Below are positions 7,744 through 16,333 of a stretch of 42,367 nucleotides of DNA, one piece after another. The position numbers were made by a program, and so were the translations under genes. This DNA is from Lentisphaeria bacterium (lineage in GTDB: Bacteria; Verrucomicrobiota; Lentisphaeria; Victivallales; UBA1829), in assembly GCA_017629515.1 (NCBI GenBank), contig JAGBXB010000029.1:1-42367 (forward strand). The letters are read 5' to 3'. Each line of letters starts with the position of its first letter. Position 1 is the stretch's first letter. The notes below the pieces were generated by a model, which was given only the letters and a program-made list of their open reading frames with translations, was not told where the DNA came from and ran no database searches.

Positions 7744-8502
7744 ATGAAATTCGGTGTAGCAGATTACGGAATGAATGTATGGTACGGTGGAAACTGGGAT
7801 CTGAAAGGAAGATTGGAAGATCTGAAAAGTATCGGTATGGACGGGATCGAACGCCTGAACTGCGTGGATGCCGCAGATGCTGTTTACAGAGCAGCGGAAT
7901 TCCGTCGTATGGGAATGGATTTTGCTACGGTGGAATGCGGTCAGAACAGAGGTTTCGGTATGGAACTTACTGCCGCTTTCGGTAAAGAATATGTATGGCT
8001 TGTCCCCGGCGACCTCAACAGAAATACCCCCTTTGATGTATTCTGCCGCAAAGCCAATGTCTTTGTTGAAGCCGCCGCCAAACTGGGTTTGAAAGCAGCC
8101 TTGCACAACCATTTGGGAACCCGTATCCAGGATCAGAATGAGATCTTTGACTTTATGAATGCTGTTCCCGGCGCCTATCTGCTTCTGGATGTGGGCCATG
8201 TTCACGGGGCTGAAGGGGATAATCTTGAGATCATCGACGCATTCCATGACAGGATCGCTTCCGTCCACTTCAAGGATGTTTTCATCAAAGATGAATCCAA
8301 AGGTCTGGATGACTGGGGCCACCGTCTGCGTTTCTGCGAACTGGGCGCTGGCAACAGCAATTTCAATACAGAAGAAGTCGGCGAAGCATTGAAGAAATAC
8401 AACTATGACAAATGGGTCTTTATCGAACATGATACCCACTTGCGTGATCCCCTGATCGACCTGAAAACCTCTCTGGATGTACTCAAGGGGATCTTCCGGT
8501 AA
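7744..8502 (+). CDS. Sugar phosphate isomerase/epimerase (xylose isomerase-like TIM barrel)
   Basis: A 252-residue single-domain TIM barrel of the AP endonuclease 2 superfamily, in which members isomerise or epimerise sugars with a divalent metal. Likely metal and catalytic residues: Glu36 (DGIER), His121-Asn-His123, Asp149 with GHVH (151-154), His175 and Lys177 (VHFKD), and Glu228 (FIEHD). GGAGG is placed 7 nt before the ATG. It is cytoplasmic. The next gene, metG, starts 33 nt downstream, so they may be co-transcribed. The Glu-Asp-His-Glu metal site is complete, so it is probably active; the substrate is not predictable. Confidence 0.88.
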   Translation: MKFGVADYGMNVWYGGNWDLKGRLEDLKSIGMDGIERLNCVDAADAVYRAAEFRRMGMDFATVECGQNRGFGMELTAAFGKEYVWLVPGDLNRNTPFDVFCRKANVFVEAAAKLGLKAALHNHLGTRIQDQNEIFDFMNAVPGAYLLLDVGHVHGAEGDNLEIIDAFHDRIASVHFKDVFIKDESKGLDDWGHRLRFCELGAGNSNFNTEEVGEALKKYNYDKWVFIEHDTHLRDPLIDLKTSLDVLKGIFR

Positions 8503-8535
8503 GTTTTCCCGTACAGAAGAAAGGAAAAACTGTTT

Positions 8536-10509
8536 ATGAGCAATTTTTATGTAACGACCCCGATCTACTATGTGAATGACAAACCCCATATCGGGCATTC
8601 CTATACCACCATTCTCGGTGATATTCTTGCCCGTTATCACCGGGCGATGGGGGATGATACATTCTTTCTTACAGGAACCGATGAACACGGTCAGAAAGTC
8701 CAGAAAGCCGCAGAAGCGCGTTCTCTCACTCCTCTGGAACACTGTGACGATACGGTAAAACGCTTCCAGGAACTCTGGGAGCGTCTGGGGATCTCCAATG
8801 ATGATTTTGTGCGTACCACACAGGAACGGCACAAAAAAGTCGTCCGTGCCATTCTGCAGGATCTTTTTGAACGGGATCTGATCTATAAGAAAGAGTACAA
8901 AGGGCATTACTGCGTCCCCTGCGAACGGTTCTTCACAGATAAAGACCTTGTGGAGGGAAATCTCTGTCCGGATTGCGGACGCCCCACCAATGAGCTCTGC
9001 GAAAGTAATTACTTTTTCCGCATGGGCCAGTACAGGGATTGGCTTGTGGATTATATCCAGACACATCCGGGCTTCATTCTGCCGGATTTCCGTGCCAATG
9101 AAACACTGGGATTCCTGAAAAAAGATCTGGAAGACCTGTGTATTTCCAGACCCAAATCCAGACTTTCCTGGGGTATTGAACTGCCTTTCGATACCGATTA
9201 TGTCTGCTACGTATGGTTTGACGCTCTCATCAACTATATCTCCACCATCGGTTATTGCGGGGAAGAAGAAAACACAAAGTTTGCCAAATACTGGGAAGAG
9301 TGTCTCCACCTTATCGGAAAAGACATCCTCACCACCCATACGGTTTACTGGCCCACCATGCTTCATGCCATGAATCTTCCCATGCCCAAACACATTTTCG
9401 CCCACGGCTGGTGGCTTACCGGAAATGCGAAAATGAGTAAATCTGCCGGAAATGTGGTCAATCCCATGGATATGATCGGCAAATTCGGCGTGGATTCTTT
9501 CCGCTACTGTCTTACTGCCGGAATGGTTCCCGGTCAGGATGCCTCCTTTACGGAAGAATCCTTTATTTTGCGGTATAATACCGATCTTGCCAATGACCTG
9601 GGAAATATGTTGAGCAGAGTTGTAAAAATGTCTTTCAAATATTTCAACGGGCTTGTTCCCCCCTGCGATACTCTGGAAGATATTGACAAAGAACTTCTTG
9701 CGGAGGCGGAAAAAGCCATTCCCGCTGTAATGGATGCCGTCCGGAACATCAGACTGGATAAAGGGCTGGATGCAGTGATGAATGTTATGCGTGCCGCCAA
9801 CCGTTATATGGAAAAGACCGCCCCCTGGACACTGGCAAAAAACGGCGAAACCAAACGCCTTGCCACTGTTCTTTATACGGCTGCGGAATCTCTGCGGATC
9901 TCTTCCGCCCTGCTTCTGCCGGTCATGCCCGGAAAAATGAAAGAATTGCGTATGGCTCTGGGCTTCAGTGCGGAGGAGGCTGTTAAAGCAGATTATGAAA
10001 CTCTTGCTTCCACCCGTCTGGTAAGCGGTTCCGCAATGGTGGATATTGCGCCTCTCTTCCCCCGTATCATGGTGGAAAAAGAGGACAGCGCATGCAATAA
10101 AAAACAGCCCAAAGCTGCCAAACAGGAAAAAGCCCCTGCTCCTGCCGTGGAAAAGAAGGCAAAAGAGGAAGAAATGCCTGTCGGCCTGATCTCTGTGGAC
10201 GATTTCTTCAAAACGGAACTCAAAACCGCAGAAGTCCTTGAAGCGGAAAAGGTGGAAAACTCCGATAAACTCCTGCGTATGCAGATCAAAGTAGGTGAAG
10301 AAGTCCGCCAGATCGTTTCCGGGATCGCCCAGTATTATACCCCACAGGAAATGGTGGGCAAGACCATTGTCATTGTGGCAAATCTGAAACCTGCCAAAAT
10401 CCGCGGTGTAGTCTCCAACGGGATGCTCCTTGCGGCAAAAGACGGGGACACATTGAAACTTGTGACCATTGACGGCGGAAGTTTCAAAAGCGGTATTCCC
10501 GTAGGATAA
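8536..10509 (+). CDS. metG: Methionine--tRNA ligase with C-terminal tRNA-binding domain
   Basis: A 657-residue class I aminoacyl-tRNA synthetase that charges tRNA-Met. The HIGH signature is at 18-21 and KMSKS at 299-303. The connective peptide carries a single zinc knuckle (Cys126, Cys129, Cys144, Cys147), the MetG2-like arrangement. The anticodon-binding helical domain spans about 385-520. After a lysine/alanine linker (about 525-545), an EMAP/Arc1p-type OB-fold (about 553-657, with VVSNGMLLA) provides dimerisation and tRNA binding. A rho-independent terminator follows the stop by about 20 nt. Confidence 0.98.
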   Translation: MSNFYVTTPIYYVNDKPHIGHSYTTILGDILARYHRAMGDDTFFLTGTDEHGQKVQKAAEARSLTPLEHCDDTVKRFQELWERLGISNDDFVRTTQERHKKVVRAILQDLFERDLIYKKEYKGHYCVPCERFFTDKDLVEGNLCPDCGRPTNELCESNYFFRMGQYRDWLVDYIQTHPGFILPDFRANETLGFLKKDLEDLCISRPKSRLSWGIELPFDTDYVCYVWFDALINYISTIGYCGEEENTKFAKYWEECLHLIGKDILTTHTVYWPTMLHAMNLPMPKHIFAHGWWLTGNAKMSKSAGNVVNPMDMIGKFGVDSFRYCLTAGMVPGQDASFTEESFILRYNTDLANDLGNMLSRVVKMSFKYFNGLVPPCDTLEDIDKELLAEAEKAIPAVMDAVRNIRLDKGLDAVMNVMRAANRYMEKTAPWTLAKNGETKRLATVLYTAAESLRISSALLLPVMPGKMKELRMALGFSAEEAVKADYETLASTRLVSGSAMVDIAPLFPRIMVEKEDSACNKKQPKAAKQEKAPAPAVEKKAKEEEMPVGLISVDDFFKTELKTAEVLEAEKVENSDKLLRMQIKVGEEVRQIVSGIAQYYTPQEMVGKTIVIVANLKPAKIRGVVSNGMLLAAKDGDTLKLVTIDGGSFKSGIPVG

Positions 10510-10529
10510 AAAATCCTGTAATACCATTC

Positions 10530-10566
10530 AAAGGGCGGTGACATTGTTGTTACCGCCCTTTTTTCG
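10530..10566 (+). terminator. Rho-independent terminator after metG
   Basis: AAAGGGCGGTGACA pairs with TGTTACCGCCCTTT (one G-U) around a short TTGT loop, followed by a run of T residues to 10564. It ends the isomerase-metG transcript. Confidence 0.85.
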
Positions 10567-10653
10567 TTCCCGTTGTTGCCCCCACGGGGTCTTTTCTCCT
10601 TTTTATGCAACAAATTTCCTTTTCCCCTGTCTAACAGAAAAACGGGGGAATAC

Positions 10654-11334
10654 ATGCAGAAAAAAGAAAAAGAATTCAAAATCAAAAGTGTGGAAAAAGC
10701 CTTTGCTCTGCTTGATGCGCTCCTTGCCGCAGGAGAAAAAGGGATCCCGTTAAGCCATCTGGCAAAAAAGACCGCCCTCCCCCCTGCCACCGCAAGAAAT
10801 ATTTTGAGGACAATGGAACGATCGTTTCATGTGATGAGGACTGCGGAACATCTTTACTTTCCCGGAAAAGCCTTTGCCCCGTTTTTCCGGCAGGATGTCT
10901 TTACCGGTGAAGAGAAACTTTTTTTGCAGGAAATCATAAAAAAATTATCCATCTTATGCGGAGAAACCATCTGTCTTTTCAGTAAAAAAGCAAATGCAGG
11001 TCTTTTCTGTATAAGTTCTGCAAGCGGCAGTAAAGGAGTCGTTGCCGGAGAGGAAGCGGCAAAAAATTCGATTTTTGACTCATCCCCGGCAAAAGAATTA
11101 TTGTTACAGAAAGAAAAAACAACCTTTTTCACAGAGGGCAAAGCGTGTAAAAATGCTTTATGGAGCATCTGTCTTCCATTTTACACAGCGAATGGAAATT
11201 CCCCGGCAGCGGTTCTGGCGGTCTTTCTTCCGACGAACCGGGCGGCAAAGGAAAAATGCACTTCCATAAAGGAATTTCTTGCCGGACAGAAATATTGCCG
11301 TTTTCTGGCGGATTTTTTTTCCGGCAGGGAATAA
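10654..11334 (+). CDS. IclR-family transcriptional regulator
   Basis: A 226-residue protein. The N-terminal winged helix fits IclR: KSVEKAFALLDALL, then PLSHLAKKTALPPATARNILRTME at about 29-53. The C-terminal part weakly matches the IclR effector-binding domain, including a strand pair (ICLPFYTANGNSPAAVLAVFL) that fits the family's 'vPvfd.dG.v.aal' core. It is about 20-25 residues shorter than typical IclR proteins, and the effector part is divergent. I chose the ATG at 10654 because GGGGG is 5 nt upstream and the longer frame has no HTH-related sequence. IclR proteins usually control catabolic genes and often a neighbouring gene; no obvious target is adjacent. Confidence 0.8.
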   Translation: MQKKEKEFKIKSVEKAFALLDALLAAGEKGIPLSHLAKKTALPPATARNILRTMERSFHVMRTAEHLYFPGKAFAPFFRQDVFTGEEKLFLQEIIKKLSILCGETICLFSKKANAGLFCISSASGSKGVVAGEEAAKNSIFDSSPAKELLLQKEKTTFFTEGKACKNALWSICLPFYTANGNSPAAVLAVFLPTNRAAKEKCTSIKEFLAGQKYCRFLADFFSGRE

Positions 11335-11434
11335 AAAAATAAATACTCTTTTTTTTATTCCTTTTCTTGATTATTTTCTTCATTGGCTGTATTGTAATGC
11401 GTGTGATGAGTATTAATTTTAAAAAGGGAAAATT

Positions 11435-13105
11435 ATGTTTCTTTATCTTCTTATCGGTCTTTTCTGCGGGATGGCAAGTGTTTTTGCCGCAGTATATTTT
11501 TACAGCAGGGCAAAGGAGGGAACAAAATCCTCCCTCATGTATTCTTCAGATGAATACCTTCTTCTGGAAGAAAAAAATAAAGAACTCATTAATACGCTGC
11601 ATGAAAAAGAGTTGCTTCTGGCAAGGAAAGAACAGGAATTGACCAATTTTGCGGAAAATATGGCAAAGGAAAAAGATTTTCTCCTTTCCGCCCATACGAA
11701 AGAGTTGGATATTCTGACCAGAAATCATTCTGAAAAACTCTCTCTGGAAAAAGAGCAGGCTTCTTCCCTTCTGGAAAAAACCAAAAGTTTTTATGAGGAA
11801 AAACTCCTCCTGGAACGCACCGGAGCCGCCAGAAGTCTTGAAGAAGCCAGAAAGACTTTTGAAGCCGAAAAAAATGCTTTGAATAGTACGATACTATCCA
11901 TGAAAAAATCTTTTGAGGAATCCAGAGAGGACGCTGAAAAAAATTTCCGGGTACGGACAGAATTATTGAAAGAGGAGTTTAAAACCCTTTCAGAAAAGAT
12001 CCTTGCGGAAAAAGCCGGTATTCTGCACAACAGCAACAAAGAAGAGTGGACTGCCCTCCTTGCACCGTTAAATGAAAAAATGCTTCTTTTCCGTAAGGCG
12101 GTGGAGGAAAGCAGGGAGAAAGAAGTGGAATTGAATACCGCCCTGCGGACGGAATTGGCCCGTATGGCGGAAGAAACAAGAAAGATCGGTCTTGACGCGG
12201 ATAATCTGGCAAAAGCATTGAAAGGGGAACAGAAGACCCAGGGGAATTTCGGGGAATTTCTTCTGGAAGATCTGCTCAACCGCAGCGGTCTGGTAAAGGG
12301 AGTACACTATGAGTGTCAGGAAACTTTACGGGATGATGCGGGACACGCCGTGACCAATGAACAGAATAAAAAAATGCGTCCGGATGTGATCATCCATTAT
12401 CCTGACGGAAAAGACCTTATCCTTGACAGTAAAGTGAGTCTTACTGCCTATGTGGATTACATGAATGCAGAAACAGAAGAAGCAAGGAAAAACGCTCTTG
12501 CAAGACATGTGCAGAGTGTACGCAAACATGTGGATGAACTGGATACCAAAAATTACAGTTCCTATTTACGCCTTGCGGACAGGGAAACTATTGATTTTGT
12601 TATTATGTTCATCCCCAATGAAGGTCCTTTCCGCCTTGCCATGACAGAAGCCCCCTCTTTGTGGGAAGAAGCCTTCCGGAAAAAGGTCATGATCATATCC
12701 CCCACCAATCTCATTGCCCTGCTGCGGCTTATCCACATGGCATGGACAAGGGAGGAGCAATCCAGAAATCAGCGGGAGATCATGGAGACAGCAACGAAAC
12801 TTCTGGACAGGCTTTATGGTTTCTATAAAGCCTTCAATGATATCGGCGATGATCTGGAAAAAGTTTCCAATACCTACAAAGATGCCCTCCACCGCCTGAA
12901 AGGGGAAGGGAAAGCGCAAAGTGTAGTCAAGGCGGCGGAAAAACTTGTCTCTCTCGGAGTGAAAAAATCCCGTGTGCAGAATCTGCCGCCGCGCCTTATT
13001 CCGGATGAGCAGCTTTTTGAAGCAGAGGGCAATACACAAAATGAACTCCCGGCATCTTCCGGCCTCCGGCAGGCAACAAATACAAATGCCTTTTTACAGG
13101 AATAA
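11435..13105 (+). CDS. rmuC: RmuC-family protein
   Basis: A 556-residue protein of the RmuC family, a putative nuclease that in E. coli limits inversions between inverted repeats. Residues 1-24 form an N-terminal membrane anchor. Residues about 40-230 are a long coiled coil rich in E, K and L. The RmuC domain (about 245-490) includes EQKTQGNFGEFLLEDLL, MRPDVIIHYPDGK and LILDSKVSL, the conserved core with PD-(D/E)XK-like character. A low-complexity tail follows. GGGAAAA precedes the ATG. It starts a packed five-gene run whose next gene begins 3 nt after its stop. Confidence 0.93.
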   Translation: MFLYLLIGLFCGMASVFAAVYFYSRAKEGTKSSLMYSSDEYLLLEEKNKELINTLHEKELLLARKEQELTNFAENMAKEKDFLLSAHTKELDILTRNHSEKLSLEKEQASSLLEKTKSFYEEKLLLERTGAARSLEEARKTFEAEKNALNSTILSMKKSFEESREDAEKNFRVRTELLKEEFKTLSEKILAEKAGILHNSNKEEWTALLAPLNEKMLLFRKAVEESREKEVELNTALRTELARMAEETRKIGLDADNLAKALKGEQKTQGNFGEFLLEDLLNRSGLVKGVHYECQETLRDDAGHAVTNEQNKKMRPDVIIHYPDGKDLILDSKVSLTAYVDYMNAETEEARKNALARHVQSVRKHVDELDTKNYSSYLRLADRETIDFVIMFIPNEGPFRLAMTEAPSLWEEAFRKKVMIISPTNLIALLRLIHMAWTREEQSRNQREIMETATKLLDRLYGFYKAFNDIGDDLEKVSNTYKDALHRLKGEGKAQSVVKAAEKLVSLGVKKSRVQNLPPRLIPDEQLFEAEGNTQNELPASSGLRQATNTNAFLQE

Positions 13106-13108
13106 GTT

Positions 13109-13978
13109 ATGATCGATCTGCATACACACAGTACCGCCTCCGATGGCAGTGACACCCCGGCACAACTCCTTGAAAATGCCGTAAAACTGGGGCTTACTGC
13201 CGTTGCGCTTACTGACCATGATACAGTTTCCGGACTGGATGAATTTCTCAAAGCAGGGGAAAATCTGCCTATAAAAAGCGTTCCCGGGGTGGAACTTTCC
13301 ACCAAAGGGGAAAACAGGGAATTACATATCGTGGGGTTGTTTATCGACCATGAGACGCCCTCCCTACTTGCCTTTCTGGAAAGGATGCGGGAAAGCAGGA
13401 AAAAACGCAATGAAGAGATGCTTACAAGACTCAATGTCATTGGATATGCCCTTACATGGGAGGAATTGGAAAATGAGGCCGGGGGAGAAAGTATCGGCAG
13501 ACCGCATTTTGCCCAGGCACTCATCCGTAAAGGGTATTTCAAAACGCCCGGAGATGTTTTTGAACAATGTCTGAAACGGGGGAAACGCGCCTATGTTCCC
13601 AGAGAACTGCCGGCTCCGGCGGAAGCGATCAAAGCCATCCATGAAGCCGGCGGACTCGCCATCTGGGCGCATCCGGTAAGCCATAACAGCGGCGGAAGCG
13701 GCAGAAGTCATGTAAGAAGATGTCTGAAACACCTGCTCCCGGAAGGTTTGGACGCAATAGAATCCTACTATTCCCAGTTCACCCCCGCCCAGCATGAAAT
13801 GGTTCTGGAACTGGCAGAAGAGTATTCTCTTCTTTCTTCCGGCGGAAGCGATTATCACGGAAAAAATATTCCAACACTTGCACTGGGAACAGGTACAGGA
13901 ACTCTTGCCGTACCGGATGAACTGTTTTTTTCTCTGGAAGAAAGATGGAAAAAACGCTATGAGGATGCGATGAAATAA
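13109..13978 (+). CDS. PHP-domain phosphoesterase (YciV/TrpH-like)
   Basis: A 289-residue PHP-domain protein. Metal-binding motifs: MIDLHTHSTASDGS (His5, His7, Asp12), LTDHDT (about 40-45), GVELST (about 63-68) and a late SGGSDYHG (about 247-254). The length and the insertion between the second and third motifs match the YciV/TrpH (Rnm) group, which includes nucleoside 3',5'-bisphosphate phosphatases and RNase AM, a 5'-3' exoribonuclease that matures rRNA ends. It sits between rmuC and a TatD-like gene, a nucleic-acid context that favours RNase AM-like activity, though this is inference. Confidence 0.88.
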   Translation: MIDLHTHSTASDGSDTPAQLLENAVKLGLTAVALTDHDTVSGLDEFLKAGENLPIKSVPGVELSTKGENRELHIVGLFIDHETPSLLAFLERMRESRKKRNEEMLTRLNVIGYALTWEELENEAGGESIGRPHFAQALIRKGYFKTPGDVFEQCLKRGKRAYVPRELPAPAEAIKAIHEAGGLAIWAHPVSHNSGGSGRSHVRRCLKHLLPEGLDAIESYYSQFTPAQHEMVLELAEEYSLLSSGGSDYHGKNIPTLALGTGTGTLAVPDELFFSLEERWKKRYEDAMK

Positions 13979-13979
13979 A

Positions 13980-14660
13980 ATGATGGTTCCTTTTGTCGAT
14001 ACCCACACCCATCATCTTCCGGAAAAGGGGGAAAATATTTTTTCCTGTATTGACCTTTCCTCCTCCGTTTTTTTCCCGATGGAGAATGAAGAGAAAAACT
14101 TTCTCTTTTCCCTGGGGATCCATCCTGCCCGGACAGAACAAAGCAGCATAAAAGATCTCCATATTCTTCTGGAAAAACATTCCTCCTTTGCCGCCATAGG
14201 AGAGTGCGGAATAGATAAAAGTATCCCCGTGGATATGGAGAAACAGAAAGAACTTTTTTTACAGCAGGCGTTTCTGGCGGAAGAGTTGCAGAAACCTCTG
14301 ATCATCCATTGTGTCAGGGCTTGGGATATTCTTTATGAATGTGCAAAAAAATTTCCGGTAAAAGGCAGAAGATGGCTGATCCATTCCTTCCGGGGCAGCC
14401 TTACACTTGCGGAAGATCTTTTACGGCACAACTTCACCTTGTCCCTTGCGCCGCAAATGGTAAAAAACATGCCGGAAAGAGTGAAAAAAATGAGGCAATA
14501 CCCTTTTTTACTGGAAACAGATGATACAAAAGAAGAACTTGCTTTATTATACAGTACAGCAAGTACGCTCTGCCATATAAGTATGGAAGGATTGAAAGAA
14601 AGAAACTGGGAGTTATTCTGTGATTTCTTCCGGTTTTCACGGGAGAAAGGTCGGGAATAA
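13980..14660 (+). CDS. TatD-like metal-dependent hydrolase
   Basis: A 226-residue protein, shorter than typical TatD (about 260), from the amidohydrolase-like TIM-barrel superfamily. Visible metal ligands: DTHTHH (His9, His11), AIGECGID with the conserved Glu (about 75), IIHCVRA (about 101-107), LIHSFRG (about 131-137) and LLETDD (about 180-185). TatD proteins are 3'-5' DNases, and some remove mismatched ends. The start is 1 nt after the preceding stop and its end overlaps the next ATG by one base, so translation is coupled. It may be a shortened member, but all ligand motifs are present. Confidence 0.85.
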   Translation: MMVPFVDTHTHHLPEKGENIFSCIDLSSSVFFPMENEEKNFLFSLGIHPARTEQSSIKDLHILLEKHSSFAAIGECGIDKSIPVDMEKQKELFLQQAFLAEELQKPLIIHCVRAWDILYECAKKFPVKGRRWLIHSFRGSLTLAEDLLRHNFTLSLAPQMVKNMPERVKKMRQYPFLLETDDTKEELALLYSTASTLCHISMEGLKERNWELFCDFFRFSREKGRE

Positions 14661-15427
14661 TGGAAAAAATACAAAATCAGGATATGGAAAATGAAACATT
14701 CTGGCAGGCAAGGACGGATCTTCTCCTGGGCAGGGAAAAGGCGGAGGCATTGCGTAAAAGCCATGTACTTATTGTAGGTCTCGGCGGAGTGGGAGGACTT
14801 GCCGCAGAAATGATCTGCCGTGCAGGAGTAAGCAGAATGACCATTGCCGATGGGGATATTGTGGAAGATACCAACCGTAACCGGCAATGTGCCGCTTTGA
14901 CAAGTACAGTAGGGAAAAGCAAAGCGGAAGTCATGGCAGAAAGACTTCTGGACATCCAGCCGGATCTGAATTTGACCGTCTGCGGAAAATATCTGGAAGA
15001 AAAGGGGATGGAAGAATTGCTTCTGGCAGAAAAATATGATTGCGTACTGGATGCCATTGATACCATCGCCCCGAAACTGCTGTTGGCAAAAACCTGTCTG
15101 ATCCATAAGATACCGCTGGTAAGCTGTATGGGTTCCGGTGCAAGGATGGATCCGTCAAAAATCACAGTGGCAGACATTGGAAAAACCAATAACTGCCCCC
15201 TTGCCGCCTCTATCCGCAAACAGTTGCGGAAAGAAAATTTCCATAAAGGGTTCAAGGCGGTATTTTCCACAGAAAACACCATAAGAAGTGCTGTCATTGA
15301 GTGTTTTTCCAGAAACAAACGCTCCAATACAGGAACTATTTCCTATATGCCGGCAGCCTTTGCCTGTCATTGCACGGCTGCCGTGGTGCAGGAAATATTG
15401 AAAAATTTTGAGAAAGGAAAAAAATGA
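14660..15427 (+). CDS. tcdA: tRNA threonylcarbamoyladenosine dehydratase
   Basis: A 255-residue ThiF/E1-like ATP-dependent enzyme that dehydrates t6A37 of tRNA to the cyclic form ct6A. The nucleotide-binding loop is VGLGGVGG (39-46). The ADP-ribose-contacting Asp66 (ADGD) and the NRNRQ motif (72-76) match the TcdA (CsdL/YgdL) group, as do the length and CVLDAIDTIAPKLLL (about 126-140). It overlaps the upstream gene by 1 nt and the downstream PHP gene by 4 nt. The alternative, a generic HesA/MoeB/ThiF adenylyltransferase, is less likely because there is no sulfur-carrier partner nearby. Confidence 0.92.
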   Translation: MEKIQNQDMENETFWQARTDLLLGREKAEALRKSHVLIVGLGGVGGLAAEMICRAGVSRMTIADGDIVEDTNRNRQCAALTSTVGKSKAEVMAERLLDIQPDLNLTVCGKYLEEKGMEELLLAEKYDCVLDAIDTIAPKLLLAKTCLIHKIPLVSCMGSGARMDPSKITVADIGKTNNCPLAASIRKQLRKENFHKGFKAVFSTENTIRSAVIECFSRNKRSNTGTISYMPAAFACHCTAAVVQEILKNFEKGKK

Positions 15428-16224
15428 GATCGTTACTGTATCAGTGTCCCGATCTGCTTGTCTCCTGTCATAATCACAGTAATTGGAGTGATGGTGCGGG
15501 GGATTTGAAAGAAGTCTGCCGCAAAGGAAAAGAAGCGGGTCTGAAAATTCTGGGAATGTCCGACCATTATGTTGTCCCTCCGGGAGACGGGTATAATTCC
15601 GAAACATGGAGCATGAAATTATCCAGACTGGATGAATATATTGAAGTTCTTTCCGGAATGCGCAGGGAACTGGAAGATGATTCTTTTTCTTTGAAAATCG
15701 GTCTGGAAGTGGATTTCTTCTTTGAAAATATTGATGAAGTATTAACAAAATTATCCCGTTATCCGCTGGATTATCTTATTGGTTCAGTTCATTATTCCGG
15801 CAAATTCCCCATTGATCACAGTATTGATGACTGGAAAGATCTTACGGAAGAAGAAAAACACGCTCTTTGTGAAGAATATTATAAAAAACTTTCAGCAGCA
15901 GCATTGCGGAAAGAGTTTCTCTTTATCGGGCACCTGGATCTGCCTAAAAAATTCGGCTTGATCGACAATGAAAAATATTTTTCCTACGCCCTTGATGTAC
16001 TGGACAATGCGGCAAAAAGCGGTATCGGGATAGAATTGAATACTGCCGGCTGGCATAAAGAATGCAATGAGCAATACCCTGCCTTATCCATTCTCAAAGA
16101 AGCCAATAAAAGGAAAATACCCGTTATCGTCAATGCCGACGCCCACGATCCCGCCCACTTGAAAAGGGATTTTGAAAGAGCGGCCGCGATCCTTCATGAA
16201 GCCAATTACACAATAGCAAAATAA
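15424..16224 (+). CDS. PHP-domain histidinol-phosphatase-like protein
   Basis: A 266-residue PHP protein matching the HisJ/HisK histidinol-phosphatase family. Metal motifs: CHNHSNWSDG (His16, His18), MSDHYV (about 46-51), GLEVDFF (about 97-103), GSVHYSG (about 119-125), GHLDL (about 167-171) and NADAHDP (about 237-243). HisJ-type enzymes dephosphorylate histidinol phosphate, but many family members near non-histidine genes have other phosphoesterase roles, and no his genes lie nearby. It overlaps tcdA by 4 nt (ATGA), so it belongs to the rmuC operon, making this the second PHP gene of that unit. Confidence 0.85.
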   Translation: MRSLLYQCPDLLVSCHNHSNWSDGAGDLKEVCRKGKEAGLKILGMSDHYVVPPGDGYNSETWSMKLSRLDEYIEVLSGMRRELEDDSFSLKIGLEVDFFFENIDEVLTKLSRYPLDYLIGSVHYSGKFPIDHSIDDWKDLTEEEKHALCEEYYKKLSAAALRKEFLFIGHLDLPKKFGLIDNEKYFSYALDVLDNAAKSGIGIELNTAGWHKECNEQYPALSILKEANKRKIPVIVNADAHDPAHLKRDFERAAAILHEANYTIAK

Positions 16225-16232
16225 AAACATTA

Positions 16233-16311
16233 CAGGGAGGACTTTTTCTGTCAGAAAGTATGATAACAGAAAAGCCCTCCCCTGCAATAAAAAATCTGTA
16301 TTATCAGATTT
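16233..16311. terminator. Terminator pair between convergent genes
   Basis: A long imperfect stem (16233-16251 with 16266-16284, GC-rich CAGGG/CCCTG base) follows the plus-strand operon. A second AT-rich hairpin, AAATCTG (16292-16298) with CAGATTT (16305-16311), is followed on the minus strand by TTTTTT and would end the 16334 gene. T-rich sequence lies beyond the large stem on the minus strand as well. Confidence 0.6.
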
Positions 16312-16333
16312 CAGGCAGTTAAAAAAATTCCTG

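Noticed and set aside
7705..10527. 940-codon minus-strand frame
   Set aside because: Antisense to the sugar isomerase and metG, both clearly recognised.
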